Below, piece after piece: positions 16,882 to 25,717 of a stretch of DNA of 64,000 nt. The position numbers and the translations under genes are program-made. Origin of the DNA: Streptomyces xylophagus (lineage in GTDB: Bacteria > Actinomycetota > Actinomycetes > Streptomycetales > Streptomycetaceae); assembly GCF_000716435.1 (NCBI RefSeq), contig NZ_JNWO01000002.1:558001-622000 (forward strand), read 5' to 3'. How positions within the stretch are numbered: position 1 is the stretch's first letter; each line of letters opens with the position of its first letter. The notes below the pieces were generated by a model. It had not been told where the DNA came from and made no database searches. It saw nothing but the letters and a program-made list of their open reading frames with translations.

Positions 16882-18156
16882 GTGGGTAGGCATGCGCTGC
16901 CGCGTGGCAGGAACGGGAAGTTCGGCAGGAGCGGTCAGCGGGTGGCCGTGATCGCGGTTCCGGTGGTGGCCGCGATGACGATGACCGCCACCTCCGCCTC
17001 GGCGGCGAGCGCGCTGACGCCGGCAGACAAGGCGATGGCCGGGAAGCTGAACCAGCGGGTGGGCGTCGCCCACCTGGGCAGCAATGTGGTGGGTGAGGTC
17101 CGGGACGTCGTCTCGGGGCAGACGGTGTGGTCCAAGAACCCCACGAAAGGGGTGATGCCCGCGTCCACCAACAAACTGGCGACCGCGGTCGCCGCGCTCA
17201 CCGTGCTGGGTCCCAATCACACCGTGCAGACCAAGGCCGTCTACCGTTCCGGCACGGTGTATCTGGTCGGCGGCGGCGACCAGCAGCTCAGCTCCGCCGA
17301 CCTGAAGAGCCTCGCCACCGCGGCCGCCAAGGTCCTGAAGGCCCAGGGCCACCGCTCGGTGCGGCTGATGTTCGACGACCACCTCTTCGCCGCCCCCAGT
17401 CTCGCCACCGGCTGGAACAGCGGCTACTACCCGGACACCGTCGCTCCGGTCCGCGCCCTGCGGATCGAGGGGAACAACACCCAGGACACCGCGCTCACCG
17501 CCACCAAGTACTTCGCCCAACAGCTCACCGCCCAAGGCGTCACGGTGGGCACACCCGCGCGCGCCACGACACCGTCGGGCACCACGGTGGTGGCCACCCA
17601 CACGTCCAAGCCGCTGTCGACGACCGTCGAGTACATGCTCAAGCACAGCGACAACGACATCGCCGAGGGCCTGCTGCGGCTCACCGCGCTCGGCCAGGGC
17701 CGGGCCGCCACCTTCGCGGGCGGCGCCGCCGCGGTGCACGCCGTGCTCGTGCAGTACGGCGTACCGCTCACCGGCGTGAAGGAGTACGACGGCAGCGGCC
17801 TGTCCCGCAGCGACCGGATGACCGCCGACGCGCTCTCCGCCATCGCCGGACTCGCCGTCGACACCCGCTACCAGGCCAAGCTGTGGCCGATCCTGAAGGG
17901 CCTGCCGGTCGCGGGCGTCGACGGCACCCTCAGTACGTCCTACGGCCGCTTCACCACCGCTCCCGCCTCCTGCGCCGTGGGAAAGGTCGATGCGAAGACC
18001 GGCACCCTGAGCGATGTGTCCGCGCTGGCCGGGGTCGCCAAGGGACAGGACGGCCGCTGGAAGAGTTTCGTGTTCGTCGAGAACGGCACAGCGCCCACCG
18101 CCACCGTCACCCACGGCCTGGACGGTCTCGCCGCCACGGTCGAGGGCTGCTGGTAG
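16882..18156 (+). CDS. dacB: D-alanyl-D-alanine carboxypeptidase/endopeptidase, PBP4 (S13) type
   Basis: About 424 residues, exported by a Sec-type signal (basic start, VAVIAVPVVAAMTMTATSAS, cleavage near ASA). All three penicillin-binding motifs are intact: SxxK in PASTNKLATA, SxN in KHSDNDIAEGL and KTG in DAKTGTL. It trims D-Ala from peptidoglycan stem peptides or cuts crosslinks. The GTG at 16882 has AAGGAGAG upstream and gives a proper signal peptide; the longer open frame from 16768 does not. It follows the lipoprotein gene after about 120 bases and belongs functionally to the envelope module. Confidence 0.92.
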   Translation: MGRHALPRGRNGKFGRSGQRVAVIAVPVVAAMTMTATSASAASALTPADKAMAGKLNQRVGVAHLGSNVVGEVRDVVSGQTVWSKNPTKGVMPASTNKLATAVAALTVLGPNHTVQTKAVYRSGTVYLVGGGDQQLSSADLKSLATAAAKVLKAQGHRSVRLMFDDHLFAAPSLATGWNSGYYPDTVAPVRALRIEGNNTQDTALTATKYFAQQLTAQGVTVGTPARATTPSGTTVVATHTSKPLSTTVEYMLKHSDNDIAEGLLRLTALGQGRAATFAGGAAAVHAVLVQYGVPLTGVKEYDGSGLSRSDRMTADALSAIAGLAVDTRYQAKLWPILKGLPVAGVDGTLSTSYGRFTTAPASCAVGKVDAKTGTLSDVSALAGVAKGQDGRWKSFVFVENGTAPTATVTHGLDGLAATVEGCW

Positions 18157-18170
18157 CGGACGGTTCGAAG

Positions 18171-18188
18171 ACCGGCCCGAAGGGCGGT
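18171..18188 (+). terminator. Small hairpin after dacB
   Basis: ACCGGCCC, loop GAA, GGGCGGT: stem with one bulge, 15 bases after the dacB stop. Its right arm runs into the MarR operator repeat. Weak but well placed. Confidence 0.35.
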
Positions 18189-18202
18189 TTGAAGACTCAA
18201 AC
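18187..18202. promoter_or_regulatory. MarR-type operator
   Basis: GTTTGA-AGAC-TCAAAC, perfect six-base arms with a four-base spacer, ending 21 bases before the MarR ATG. The position and TTGA..TCAA pattern fit MarR autoregulation. Confidence 0.6.
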
Positions 18203-18223
18203 GGGTGGATCTAGAGTGCGACC

Positions 18224-18730
18224 ATGACCACGACGCCACGCTGGCTGGATGCCGAGGAACGGCGAGCCTGGCTCGCCTACGTCGAGTTCTCCACCCTCCT
18301 CTCCGACCACCTCAACCGTCAGCTGCGGCGCGACGCGGGGATGACGCACGCCGACTACATCCTGTTGGCCCACCTGTCCTCGATTCCACAGGGCACCCTG
18401 ACCATGTCGGAGCTGGCCGAGCGTCTCAAGATCACCCGCAGTCGGCTGACGCACGCCGTGACCCGCCTCCAGGAGGCCGGCTACCTGGACCGCTACGAGG
18501 ACCCCGCGAACCGGCGCAGCCAACTCGCCGCACTCACCGCGCAGGGCCGCGAGTTCCTGGAGCGCGCGGCCCCCGGCCACGTCGAGGCCGTACGCCACGC
18601 GGTCTTCGACGTGCTGACGCCCGAGCAGGTGCGCCAGTTCGCGGAGATCGGCGAGGCCATCAACGCCGCGCTCCATCGCGAGGAGGAATCCGGCGACGAC
18701 CAGGAGGCGCTGCCCTGGCGTCGACGCTAG
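18224..18730 (+). CDS. MarR-family transcriptional regulator
   Basis: 168 residues with the winged-helix core of MarR proteins: HADYILLAHLSSIPQGTLTMSELAERLKITRSRLTHAVTRLQEAGYLDR, followed by the wing (DPANRRSQLAALTAQGREFL) and the C-terminal dimerisation helices. Typically represses its own gene and a neighbouring enzyme until a ligand such as a phenolic compound binds. No divergent partner is present: dacB is upstream on the same strand and metX is convergent, so its target may be only itself or remote. A symmetric operator lies just upstream (18187-18202). Confidence 0.9.
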   Translation: MTTTPRWLDAEERRAWLAYVEFSTLLSDHLNRQLRRDAGMTHADYILLAHLSSIPQGTLTMSELAERLKITRSRLTHAVTRLQEAGYLDRYEDPANRRSQLAALTAQGREFLERAAPGHVEAVRHAVFDVLTPEQVRQFAEIGEAINAALHREEESGDDQEALPWRRR

Positions 18731-18740
18731 GGCAGCACCG

Positions 18741-19886
18741 CTAGCCGACCAACTCGCTTACGAGCGCGGCCACTTGCTCCGTCTCGATCAGGAACCCGTC
18801 GTGCCCATACGGCGATGCGATCAGACGGAGACGGTCCGCCGACGGGATTCCGGCCGCCAACTCCGCCTGCTGGGACGGCGGATAGAGACGGTCGGAGTCG
18901 ACCCCGGCGACCAGGGTCCTCGCGGTCACCCGGCGCAGCGCCGCGCGCGTGTCACCGCGGTCGCGGCCGATGTCGTGGCTGTTCATGGCCTCGGAGAGAG
19001 TGACATAACTGCCCGCGTCGAAACGGCGCACCAACTTGGCGGCGTGATGGTCGAGATACGACTCGACCTGGTACCGGCCGCCGTTCCACGGATCCTCCGA
19101 ACCCTGCGGCGCACGACCGAAACGGACCGCCAACTCCGGTTCGCTGCGGTAGGTGACGTGGGCCAGACGGCGGGCGAGCCCGAGTCCCGCATGCGGCCCC
19201 CGGCCGGTGTCGTGGTAATCGCCGCCGTGCCAGTGCGGATCGGAGCGGACGGCGTGGAGCTGGATGTTCGTCCAGGCGATCTGCTCGGCGCTCGCCGCAG
19301 CGGTGGTGGCGAGCAGCAGAAGCGCCTCCGTCCGCTCCGGATACGTCACCGCCCACTCCAGCGCCCGCATCCCGCCCATGGACCCGCCGACCACCAACGC
19401 CCAACGCTCGATGCCCAGTTCATCGGCGAGACCGGCTTCTACGGCGACCTGGTCGCGCTGCGTCAGGAACGGGAAACCCCCGCCCCACCTGCGCCCGTCC
19501 GGGCGGAGAGACGACGGCCCCGTGCTGCCCTGACAGCCGCCCAGCACGTTCGGCGCGACGACGAACCACCGCTCCGTGTCCAGCACTTGACCCCGCCCGA
19601 CGAGCGCGTCCCACCAGCCGGGAGTGGGATGCCCCGGCCCGGCCGGTCCGGCGACATGACTGTCACCGGTGAGCGCGTGCAGCACCAGCACGGCGTTCGA
19701 GCGGTCCGGTGCGAGCCGTCCCCACGTCTCGAACGCCAGCCGCACACCGGGGAGTTCACCGCCCGCCTCCAGGGCGAGGGGCTTCTCCCGGGTGTGCCAC
19801 TGACGGCGCCCGGGCGGGTCCCCCTTCCGCCAGGCCCCGGAGGCCGGCGGAAGGGGGACCGCTGACGGTGTCGGTACGGTGCTCAG
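18741..19886 (-). CDS. metX: Homoserine O-acetyltransferase, apparent CTG start
   Basis: Alpha/beta-hydrolase fold enzyme making O-acetylhomoserine for methionine synthesis. Signatures: LHALTGDSHVAG, NVLGGCQGSTGP, the nucleophile in VVGGSMGGMRALEW, aspartate in VAGVDSDRLYPP and histidine in YGHDGFL. The family N-terminus (LALEAGGELPGVRLAFETWG) starts upstream of the first GTG at 19745. No ATG, GTG or TTG exists in frame above it through at least the last 25 metY codons. A CTG at 19886-19884 overlaps the metY stop as CTGA and follows AAGGGTG, giving 381 residues. I therefore annotate a CTG start, coupled to metY. Convergent with marR, 10 bases apart. Confidence 0.88.
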   Translation of the reverse strand: MSTVPTPSAVPLPPASGAWRKGDPPGRRQWHTREKPLALEAGGELPGVRLAFETWGRLAPDRSNAVLVLHALTGDSHVAGPAGPGHPTPGWWDALVGRGQVLDTERWFVVAPNVLGGCQGSTGPSSLRPDGRRWGGGFPFLTQRDQVAVEAGLADELGIERWALVVGGSMGGMRALEWAVTYPERTEALLLLATTAAASAEQIAWTNIQLHAVRSDPHWHGGDYHDTGRGPHAGLGLARRLAHVTYRSEPELAVRFGRAPQGSEDPWNGGRYQVESYLDHHAAKLVRRFDAGSYVTLSEAMNSHDIGRDRGDTRAALRRVTARTLVAGVDSDRLYPPSQQAELAAGIPSADRLRLIASPYGHDGFLIETEQVAALVSELVG

Positions 19887-21244
19887 GACGCACCCTTGGC
19901 CGCACGGAACCCGGCCTCCAGGTCGGCCTTCAGATCGGCGAGGTTCTCGATGCCGACCGACAGACGCACCAGCCCCGGCGAGGTACCCGTCGCCGCCAAC
20001 TGCGCCTCGTCCAGCTGACTATGGGTCGTAGATGCGGGGTGAATGATGAGACTGCGGACGTCCCCGATATTGGCGAGATGACTGAACAGCTCGACCGCGT
20101 CCACGAACCGCTTCCCGGCCTCGACGCCGTCCCGCAGTTCGAAGGCCAGCACCGCTCCGGCGCCGCGCGGAAGATAGCGCTGCCCCGCCTCGTACCACCG
20201 GTTGGACTCGAGTCCCGGGTAGTGGACGGCGGCCACCTCATCCCGCTGCTCCAGCCACTCGGCCAGAGCCTGCGCGTTCGCCGAGTGCCGCTCGATGCGC
20301 AGGCTCAGCGTCTCGACGCCCTGGAGGAGCAGGAACGCCGAGTGCGGCGAGATCGCCGGGCCCAAGTCACGCAGCAACTGCACGCGCAGCTTGATGGCGA
20401 AGGCGCCCGGGCCGAGCGCCGGCCAGTACTGGAGGCCGTGGTAACTGGGGTCCGGCTCGCTGAAGTCCGGGAAGCGCTCGGCGTGCGCGCCGAAGTCGAA
20501 GGTGCCGCCGTCGACCACGACACCGGCGATCGTGGTGCCGTGCCCGCCGAGGAACTTCGTCGCGGAGTGGACGACGATGTCGGCGCCGTGCTCGATCGGG
20601 CGCAACAGGTACGGGGTCGGCACGGTGTTGTCCACGATCAGCGGAACACCCGCCTCGTGCGCGACATCGGCCACCGCCCGCACATCGAGCACATTGCCGC
20701 GCGGATTGCCGAGCGTCTCGGCGAACAAGGCCTTCGTGTTCGGCCGGATCGCCGCCCGCCACGCCTCGAAGTCGTCCGGGTCGTCGACGAAGGACACCTC
20801 GATGCCGAACTTGGGCAGCGTGTGCCGGAAGAGGTTGTACGTGCCGCCGTACAGGGACGTACTGGAGACCAGGTGGTCGCCCGCGGACGCCAGCGTCAGG
20901 ATGGCCAGGGTCTCCGCGGCCTGCCCCGAGGCGAGGGCGACGGCGGCGACTCCGCCCTCCAGGGCGGCGACGCGCTGCTCGAAGACGTCCTGGGTGGGGT
21001 TGTGGATCCGGGTGTAGATGTTGCCGGGCTCGGCCAGCGAGAACAGGTCGGCGGCGTGCTGGGTGTCGCGGAAGACGAACGAACTGGTCTGGTAGATCGG
21101 CGTCGCCCGCGCCCCGGTCGTCGGGTCCGGTGCGGCACCGGCGTGGATCTGCTTGGTCTCGAAGGACCAGGCCGAGGTGTCGGGACCTGCGGGCTCGTCG
21201 TCGGGCGTGTGACCCGCGGTGACGGAGTCGATGGGCTGGCTCAT
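19883..21244 (-). CDS. metY: O-acetylhomoserine sulfhydrylase (PLP-dependent Cys/Met metabolism enzyme)
   Basis: 453 residues. Uses sulfide (or methanethiol) and O-acetylhomoserine to form homocysteine (or methionine). The MetY-type start ETKQIHAG is followed by PIYQTSSFVF, the cofactor region ASGQAAETLAILTL, SSTSLYGGTYNLF and the lysine that binds PLP in VVHSATKFLGGHGT. C-terminal ASTTHSQLDE and GLVRLSVGIE also fit MetY. AAGGGAG lies just before the ATG at 21244, so the longer open frame (to 21418) is rejected. A leader-peptide ORF sits 140 bases upstream and metX overlaps downstream, so leader-metY-metX form one transcript. Confidence 0.94.
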   Translation of the reverse strand: MSQPIDSVTAGHTPDDEPAGPDTSAWSFETKQIHAGAAPDPTTGARATPIYQTSSFVFRDTQHAADLFSLAEPGNIYTRIHNPTQDVFEQRVAALEGGVAAVALASGQAAETLAILTLASAGDHLVSSTSLYGGTYNLFRHTLPKFGIEVSFVDDPDDFEAWRAAIRPNTKALFAETLGNPRGNVLDVRAVADVAHEAGVPLIVDNTVPTPYLLRPIEHGADIVVHSATKFLGGHGTTIAGVVVDGGTFDFGAHAERFPDFSEPDPSYHGLQYWPALGPGAFAIKLRVQLLRDLGPAISPHSAFLLLQGVETLSLRIERHSANAQALAEWLEQRDEVAAVHYPGLESNRWYEAGQRYLPRGAGAVLAFELRDGVEAGKRFVDAVELFSHLANIGDVRSLIIHPASTTHSQLDEAQLAATGTSPGLVRLSVGIENLADLKADLEAGFRAAKGAS

Positions 21245-21383
21245 GCTTCTCCCTTGGGCGGGGCGTGCGGGGTGCGGGGTGACTGAGGCGACCGCGAGGC
21301 CGCTGCCCCGACCGGAAACGGGGAGGGCGGAGGACGGCACGGCGCGGTGGTGGAGAAGGGGGATCGGATGCCGGAGCGGAGCG

Positions 21384-21458
21384 TCAGCTCTCGGCGGAAC
21401 ACCCCGTGCTGGTGACACGCACGTAGTCGACGTGGCGGCGGGTCACGAGCACGGTCAT
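21384..21458 (-). CDS. 24-residue leader peptide upstream of metY
   Basis: ATG at 21458, TGA at 21386-21384. The peptide contains VTRRHVDYVRV and ends with a single cysteine (STGCSAES). Short actinobacterial leader peptides with an 'RRHVDL.R......C' pattern are known upstream of sulfur assimilation genes, where translation through the Cys codon is thought to control the downstream operon. About 140 bases lie between its stop and the metY start, room for an attenuator; I could not define one by eye. Confidence 0.75.
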   Translation of the reverse strand: MTVLVTRRHVDYVRVTSTGCSAES

Positions 21459-21550
21459 GGTGTGAGAGAACCACAGCCGGTGCCGGAGAACCAGCGTGAC
21501 GTGGGGAGTTGAAACACGACTGCCACATCCACGCCGGCCCCCGGTCCGGA

Positions 21551-22108
21551 TCACCCCGTGGACGCCAGCACCGCCGTACGGCCTCCCAGCGCCCTGGAGA
21601 AGTGATCCGTGACCTGCTCCAGCGCCGTGGCCGCCGAGGATGCCACGGTCAGGGAGCCGTCGTCGCCGACGGTGATGTCCTTGTCGAGCGTGAACCACCC
21701 CGGCACGATGTGCGAGGGCCCCATCGAACTGAGCACCGGCCTCAACGCGTAGTCGATCGCCAGCACATGGGCCGTACTGCCACCGGTGGCCAGCGGCAGC
21801 ACCGTCTTGCCGGTCAGCGCGTACTGCGGGAGCAGGTCGAGCAGCGACTTCAACAGGCCCGAGTACGCGGCCTTGTAGACCGGCGTGCCGATCACCACCC
21901 CGTCCGCCTGTTCGAACAGGGCCGTGGCGGCGACGATCGCCGGGTGCCCGAAGTCGGCGCCCAGCAGGGCCTGCGCGGGCAGGGTACGTACTTCCAGCGG
22001 GGTCACGTCATGGCCTTGGCGGCGGAGGCGGTCGTCCAGGTGACGCAGGAGTCGTGTGGTGCGAGAGGTGGGGGAGGGGCTTCCGGAGACGGACAGGATC
22101 GAGGCCAT
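21551..22108 (-). CDS. NAD(P)H-dependent FMN reductase (SsuE/MsuE type)
   Basis: 185-residue flavodoxin-fold reductase. The N-terminus has ILSVSGSPSPTSRTTRLL (phosphate-binding loop for FMN) and the SsuE hallmark GTPVYKAAYSGLLKSLLDLLPQ. It supplies reduced FMN to two-component LLM monooxygenases, several of which are encoded just upstream in the same orientation. Last gene of the sulfur-scavenging operon, 56 bases after the hydrolase gene. Confidence 0.9.
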   Translation of the reverse strand: MASILSVSGSPSPTSRTTRLLRHLDDRLRRQGHDVTPLEVRTLPAQALLGADFGHPAIVAATALFEQADGVVIGTPVYKAAYSGLLKSLLDLLPQYALTGKTVLPLATGGSTAHVLAIDYALRPVLSSMGPSHIVPGWFTLDKDITVGDDGSLTVASSAATALEQVTDHFSRALGGRTAVLASTG

Positions 22109-22164
22109 GACGGGACCTTTCGAGGTCGGGGTTCAGACGGCGTACCGAGCGGGCGGCCGGACGC

Positions 22165-22914
22165 TCACCAGGCGGTCGACCGCACGGTGATCAGCGGACG
22201 CAGTTCGTTGCGCAGGGTCTCCAGGAAGGTGACGACCTCGGCGGCCACCGAGCGGTGCTGGAGGTCGTTGAGGACATCGTGATGAGCGCCGTGCACGACC
22301 GAAAGCCGGGCGCTGGGAAGGGACTTGGCCGTGTGCTCGAGCGCCTCGTGGTCGGCGAGCGGGTCGGCGTCGCCGACGAGGAACAGGGTCGGGACGGCGG
22401 CTTCGCTGTCGTAGGCGGCGGTGAGCACGGCCTCCGGGATCGCGTCGTCGAGCGAGCCGCGCCGCACCTCGGGATCCTCGGTGAGGGCGCCTCGGTGAGC
22501 CGGGCAGGAGGTGCGGACGTCGAGTTCCTCGTCCCAGGTGCCGGCGGTGACGGCGGGGACCTGACCGGGAAGACCCGCGAGGACCACGGCGTCGGGTTGC
22601 GCGTCGGGTGCCTGTCCGAGCGGCGCGGCCACGGCGGCGGCGCCCGAGTCGGCTCCGATCAGGACGAGGGGCCGTACGACACCGCCCTCGGTCGCCGTGT
22701 CCTCGGCGGCGGCGGTGAGGCGGGCGGTGAGGGCGGTGAGGTCCTCGGTGTCGAGGTCGGGGGCGTCGATCACGCGGACCCGGTAGGCGTCGGCGGCGAG
22801 GCGTCTGCCGAAGCGGGCGTAGGTCGCCCGGGTCTCGCCACGGCCCGGGACGACGAGGATCGTGCCTCGGACGCGGAGGCCCTCGGGGCCGAAGTAGTCG
22901 CTGTACTGGGTCAT
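22165..22914 (-). CDS. Alpha/beta hydrolase
   Basis: 249 residues. Strand-turn signature TILVVPGRGETRATYARF (oxyanion region), nucleophile elbow LIGADSGAAAV (A-D-S-G-A, a small-x-Ser-x-small elbow), acid in LVGDADPLADHE and histidine in VHGAHHDVLNDL. Likely an esterase or thioesterase acting on an operon substrate or product; substrate unknown. The ATG at 22914 follows the LLM gene stop with a one-base gap (TGAaATG), implying coupling. Confidence 0.82.
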   Translation of the reverse strand: MTQYSDYFGPEGLRVRGTILVVPGRGETRATYARFGRRLAADAYRVRVIDAPDLDTEDLTALTARLTAAAEDTATEGGVVRPLVLIGADSGAAAVAAPLGQAPDAQPDAVVLAGLPGQVPAVTAGTWDEELDVRTSCPAHRGALTEDPEVRRGSLDDAIPEAVLTAAYDSEAAVPTLFLVGDADPLADHEALEHTAKSLPSARLSVVHGAHHDVLNDLQHRSVAAEVVTFLETLRNELRPLITVRSTAW

Positions 22915-22915
22915 T

Positions 22916-23950
22916 TCACACTCCTGCGGATACGGGCTCGGCCGGCCGCGCGGGCTGCCAGCCCAAGGCGGGTGCCACCTCGGTCGCGATGAGTTCGAGG
23001 GCGCGGACGGCGGCGTCGTGGTCGGGGACGGCGGGGTTGAACTGGGTGATCAGGTCCGTCGCGACGGGCAGCACCTTCTCCTGCCCGAGGGCCGCGACGA
23101 TCTCCTCGGGATGGCCGTAGAACGAGTGGAAACGGCGCAACGCCTCGTCCGCGTCAAGGCCCTTGGGGAACGCGCCGTGCTCCGCCATGCGCAGCGCGGC
23201 CCGGTGGACGTCGTCGCCGATCGCCGCGAGGGCCGTACGCCGGTCCTTGGCGGGGAACACAAACCGGGAGAGGCCGATGCGCGGGCGGTGCACTCGGTCC
23301 CAGGCGGCCAAGTAGGCGTCAGCCCACGGGCGTTGGACCTCGTCGGTGGGGGCGTCGAAGCCGTAGGCCGCACGGTTGAGCAGCAGGTTCGAACCGCTCT
23401 GCGCGGCGTACCGGGCCCCTTGCTCGCTGAACACCCCTTGCCAGACGCGGTGGTTGAAGTCGCCGGGCCGGGGCTGGATGCGGAAGCCGGGCGTGCCCAC
23501 CTCGCGGTGGTCGAGGGCCTGGCGCACGATGTCGAGGTTCTCGCTGGTCAGTTCACGCTTGCGCGTCACGTCCTTGCCGAACGCCGCGTACTCCACCTCG
23601 CTCGATCCGCTGCCCACGCCGAACTCGACGCGGCCCCCGCTGAGTGTGTCGACGGTGGCGATGTCCTCGGCGAGCCTGACCGGATCCTCCAGCGGCAGGA
23701 CGGTGACGGCGGTGCCGAGCCGGATGCGGGTCGTGCGGGCCGCCGCGTGGGCGAGGAACGTCCACGGTGAGGACAGTCCGCCGCCTCCGAGAGAGACGTG
23801 GTGCTGGGCCACCCAGCCGACGTCGAAGCCCAACTCGTCGGCTACGACGAAGAGTTCCTGTGCATTGCGGTAGGTGCGGGCGATGTCGTCGTCGCGGCCC
23901 TGGACGTGGGTGAGGAAACCGAGCCGGAAGCGTGGTCTCTCGCTCGTCAT
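22916..23950 (-). CDS. LLM-class flavin-dependent oxidoreductase
   Basis: 344 residues, bacterial luciferase-like TIM barrel. Family features: RLGFLTHVQG, ELFVVADELGFDVGWVAQHHVSLGG, TRIRLGTAVTVLPLEDPVRLAEDIATVDTLSGGRVEFGVGSG. Uses FMNH2 and oxygen to oxidise a carbon-sulfur or related bond. Genes of this type are often next to sulfur-scavenging monooxygenases. It lies between the FAD monooxygenase and hydrolase genes. Confidence 0.88.
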   Translation of the reverse strand: MTSERPRFRLGFLTHVQGRDDDIARTYRNAQELFVVADELGFDVGWVAQHHVSLGGGGLSSPWTFLAHAAARTTRIRLGTAVTVLPLEDPVRLAEDIATVDTLSGGRVEFGVGSGSSEVEYAAFGKDVTRKRELTSENLDIVRQALDHREVGTPGFRIQPRPGDFNHRVWQGVFSEQGARYAAQSGSNLLLNRAAYGFDAPTDEVQRPWADAYLAAWDRVHRPRIGLSRFVFPAKDRRTALAAIGDDVHRAALRMAEHGAFPKGLDADEALRRFHSFYGHPEEIVAALGQEKVLPVATDLITQFNPAVPDHDAAVRALELIATEVAPALGWQPARPAEPVSAGV

Positions 23951-23970
23951 GGGGTGATCGCCTTTCGGTC

Positions 23971-25707
23971 TCAGGCTGCCGTCGTGGCGGGGGTCGGGGT
24001 GCGTGCCACCGGCGCCTCGACCTGGCCCAATACCCGGTCGAGTACGGCGCCGGCGCCGGCCTCGGGCAGCCGGATACCGCGCCAGACGACGTGCTGGTCG
24101 GGGCGGATCAGGACGTTGGTGGTGCCGTAGACGGCCCGTGCCGCCGGGTCGGTGAGGTGGACGACGGTGAACGGCAGGGAGCGGGCGGCGGCTTCGGCGG
24201 CGAAGGCATGCTCGACCGTTCGGTCCTCGGTGAGGACGAGCAGGCCGAAGGAGGTGCCGAGGCGGTCGTATAGCGTGCCGCCGCTCGGGTCGACGGGGCC
24301 GTCCGGCGCGCGGTGGCCCGGTCGCGGGTCGTCCTCGTAGACGTCGGCGCGCCAGGGCGGTTCGGTGTCGAGCTGGCCGGGTTCGTACCAGACGACCGCC
24401 GAGGCGTCGTAGCGCTCGTCGAAGGCGACCCCGTCGCTGCCGAAACGGTCCCGGCGCAGGCGTGCGCCGATCTCGGCCCGCCGCCGTACGGCCTCGTCGC
24501 CGAGGTCCGCGTCGTCGGGAATCCCGGCGGCCCTGATCTCGGCGAGGGTGGCCTCTGTGCGCCGCGCCCGCTCCAACGAGTGCTCGGCGACACGCCAGTT
24601 GTGCGGGCGGCGCTCCTGGTCGTAGGAGTCGAGCAGACTCGGCGGAGCGTGGCCGTCGAGCACCGCCGAGAGCTTCCAGCCCAGGTTGACCACGTCGCCG
24701 ATGCCTTCGCCCAAGTTGCCGCCGGGCGTGCGTACATGGGCGGCGTCACCGGCCAGCAGGACCCGGCCGCGACGGAACGTCTCCGCGATCCGGGTGGCGT
24801 GGTAGAAGGTTGTCGCGGACACCAGCTCGAGATCGAGGTCCAGTCCGAACGCCGCCCGCCCGATGTCCAGCAACTCGCCCTCGCTGGGCTCGTGTTCGAG
24901 GGGGTAGGGCCCGGCGTACACCCGCCACTCGCGTGCGCTGACGGCGGCCAGGAAGCCGGAGGCGCGGGCGTTGACGACGATGTTCGTCGCGCTCGGCGAG
25001 GGTCCGACCCGGTCGGAGATGTCGCCGGTGCGGACGATGAGGCGCAGCCGTTTCTCGGTGGCGTGCTGTCCGGTTCGGCCGATGCCGGCCAAGCGGCGGG
25101 TGGTGCTGCTGCCTCCGTCGGTGCCCAGGACGTAGGCGGCCCGAATGGTGTGTGTGCGCCCGGAGTTGACGTCCACGACCTCCGCGTCGATGCCGTCCTC
25201 GTCCTCGCGCAGCGCGGTCAACTCCCAACCGCCGGACACGCTGACGCCCTGTTCCGTGAGGTGGTCGAGGAACACCCGCTGGAACACGGTCTGCGGGCGG
25301 CGCAGCGCCTCGTCCGCGGAGTGCCCGGAGGCGCTTCCCCTGGTGGTGAACGACGGGGCGGGCACCGGCATCAGTTCGTGCCCGGCGAGGGAGGTGACCA
25401 GCCGCGTCCCCCGGTGCCATTCCGGCGGATACGTCCACGCGTCCCTCACGCGCTGGAGCAGTCCCCAGCGTCGCAGATGCTCCACGACACGCGGGGTGTG
25501 GCCCATCGCGCCGGCCCGTACCAGGGTCGCGGTGCGGGCCCGGTCGACGACGGCGACCTGGACACCCCGTGAGGTCAACTCGACGGCGGCCGCGAGTCCC
25601 ACCGGGCCCGCGCCGACGACGAGGACGCCGACCGTCGCCGGGGGAGTGGCGGCGGGGAAGCGGACGGTGTGGACGTCGCGGCCCCCCGTCGCCGACAGTT
25701 CGGTCAT
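23971..25707 (-). CDS. FAD-dependent aromatic-type monooxygenase
   Basis: 578 residues, group A flavoprotein hydroxylase (PheA/TfdB/MhpA type). Motifs in order: GAGPVGLAAAVEL (Rossmann GxGxxG), VLGTDGGSSTTRR (DG motif) and RVLLAGDAAHVRTPGGNLGEGIGDVVNLGWKL (GD motif). A C-terminal thioredoxin-like domain follows (FGLLVLTEDR, VYGTTNVLIRPDQHVVWRG). It hydroxylates a ring or an organosulfur aromatic (substrate not evident). The 20-base gap to the downstream LLM gene supports co-transcription. Confidence 0.9.
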   Translation of the reverse strand: MTELSATGGRDVHTVRFPAATPPATVGVLVVGAGPVGLAAAVELTSRGVQVAVVDRARTATLVRAGAMGHTPRVVEHLRRWGLLQRVRDAWTYPPEWHRGTRLVTSLAGHELMPVPAPSFTTRGSASGHSADEALRRPQTVFQRVFLDHLTEQGVSVSGGWELTALREDEDGIDAEVVDVNSGRTHTIRAAYVLGTDGGSSTTRRLAGIGRTGQHATEKRLRLIVRTGDISDRVGPSPSATNIVVNARASGFLAAVSAREWRVYAGPYPLEHEPSEGELLDIGRAAFGLDLDLELVSATTFYHATRIAETFRRGRVLLAGDAAHVRTPGGNLGEGIGDVVNLGWKLSAVLDGHAPPSLLDSYDQERRPHNWRVAEHSLERARRTEATLAEIRAAGIPDDADLGDEAVRRRAEIGARLRRDRFGSDGVAFDERYDASAVVWYEPGQLDTEPPWRADVYEDDPRPGHRAPDGPVDPSGGTLYDRLGTSFGLLVLTEDRTVEHAFAAEAAARSLPFTVVHLTDPAARAVYGTTNVLIRPDQHVVWRGIRLPEAGAGAVLDRVLGQVEAPVARTPTPATTAA

Positions 25708-25717
25708 CGCGCGGCCC

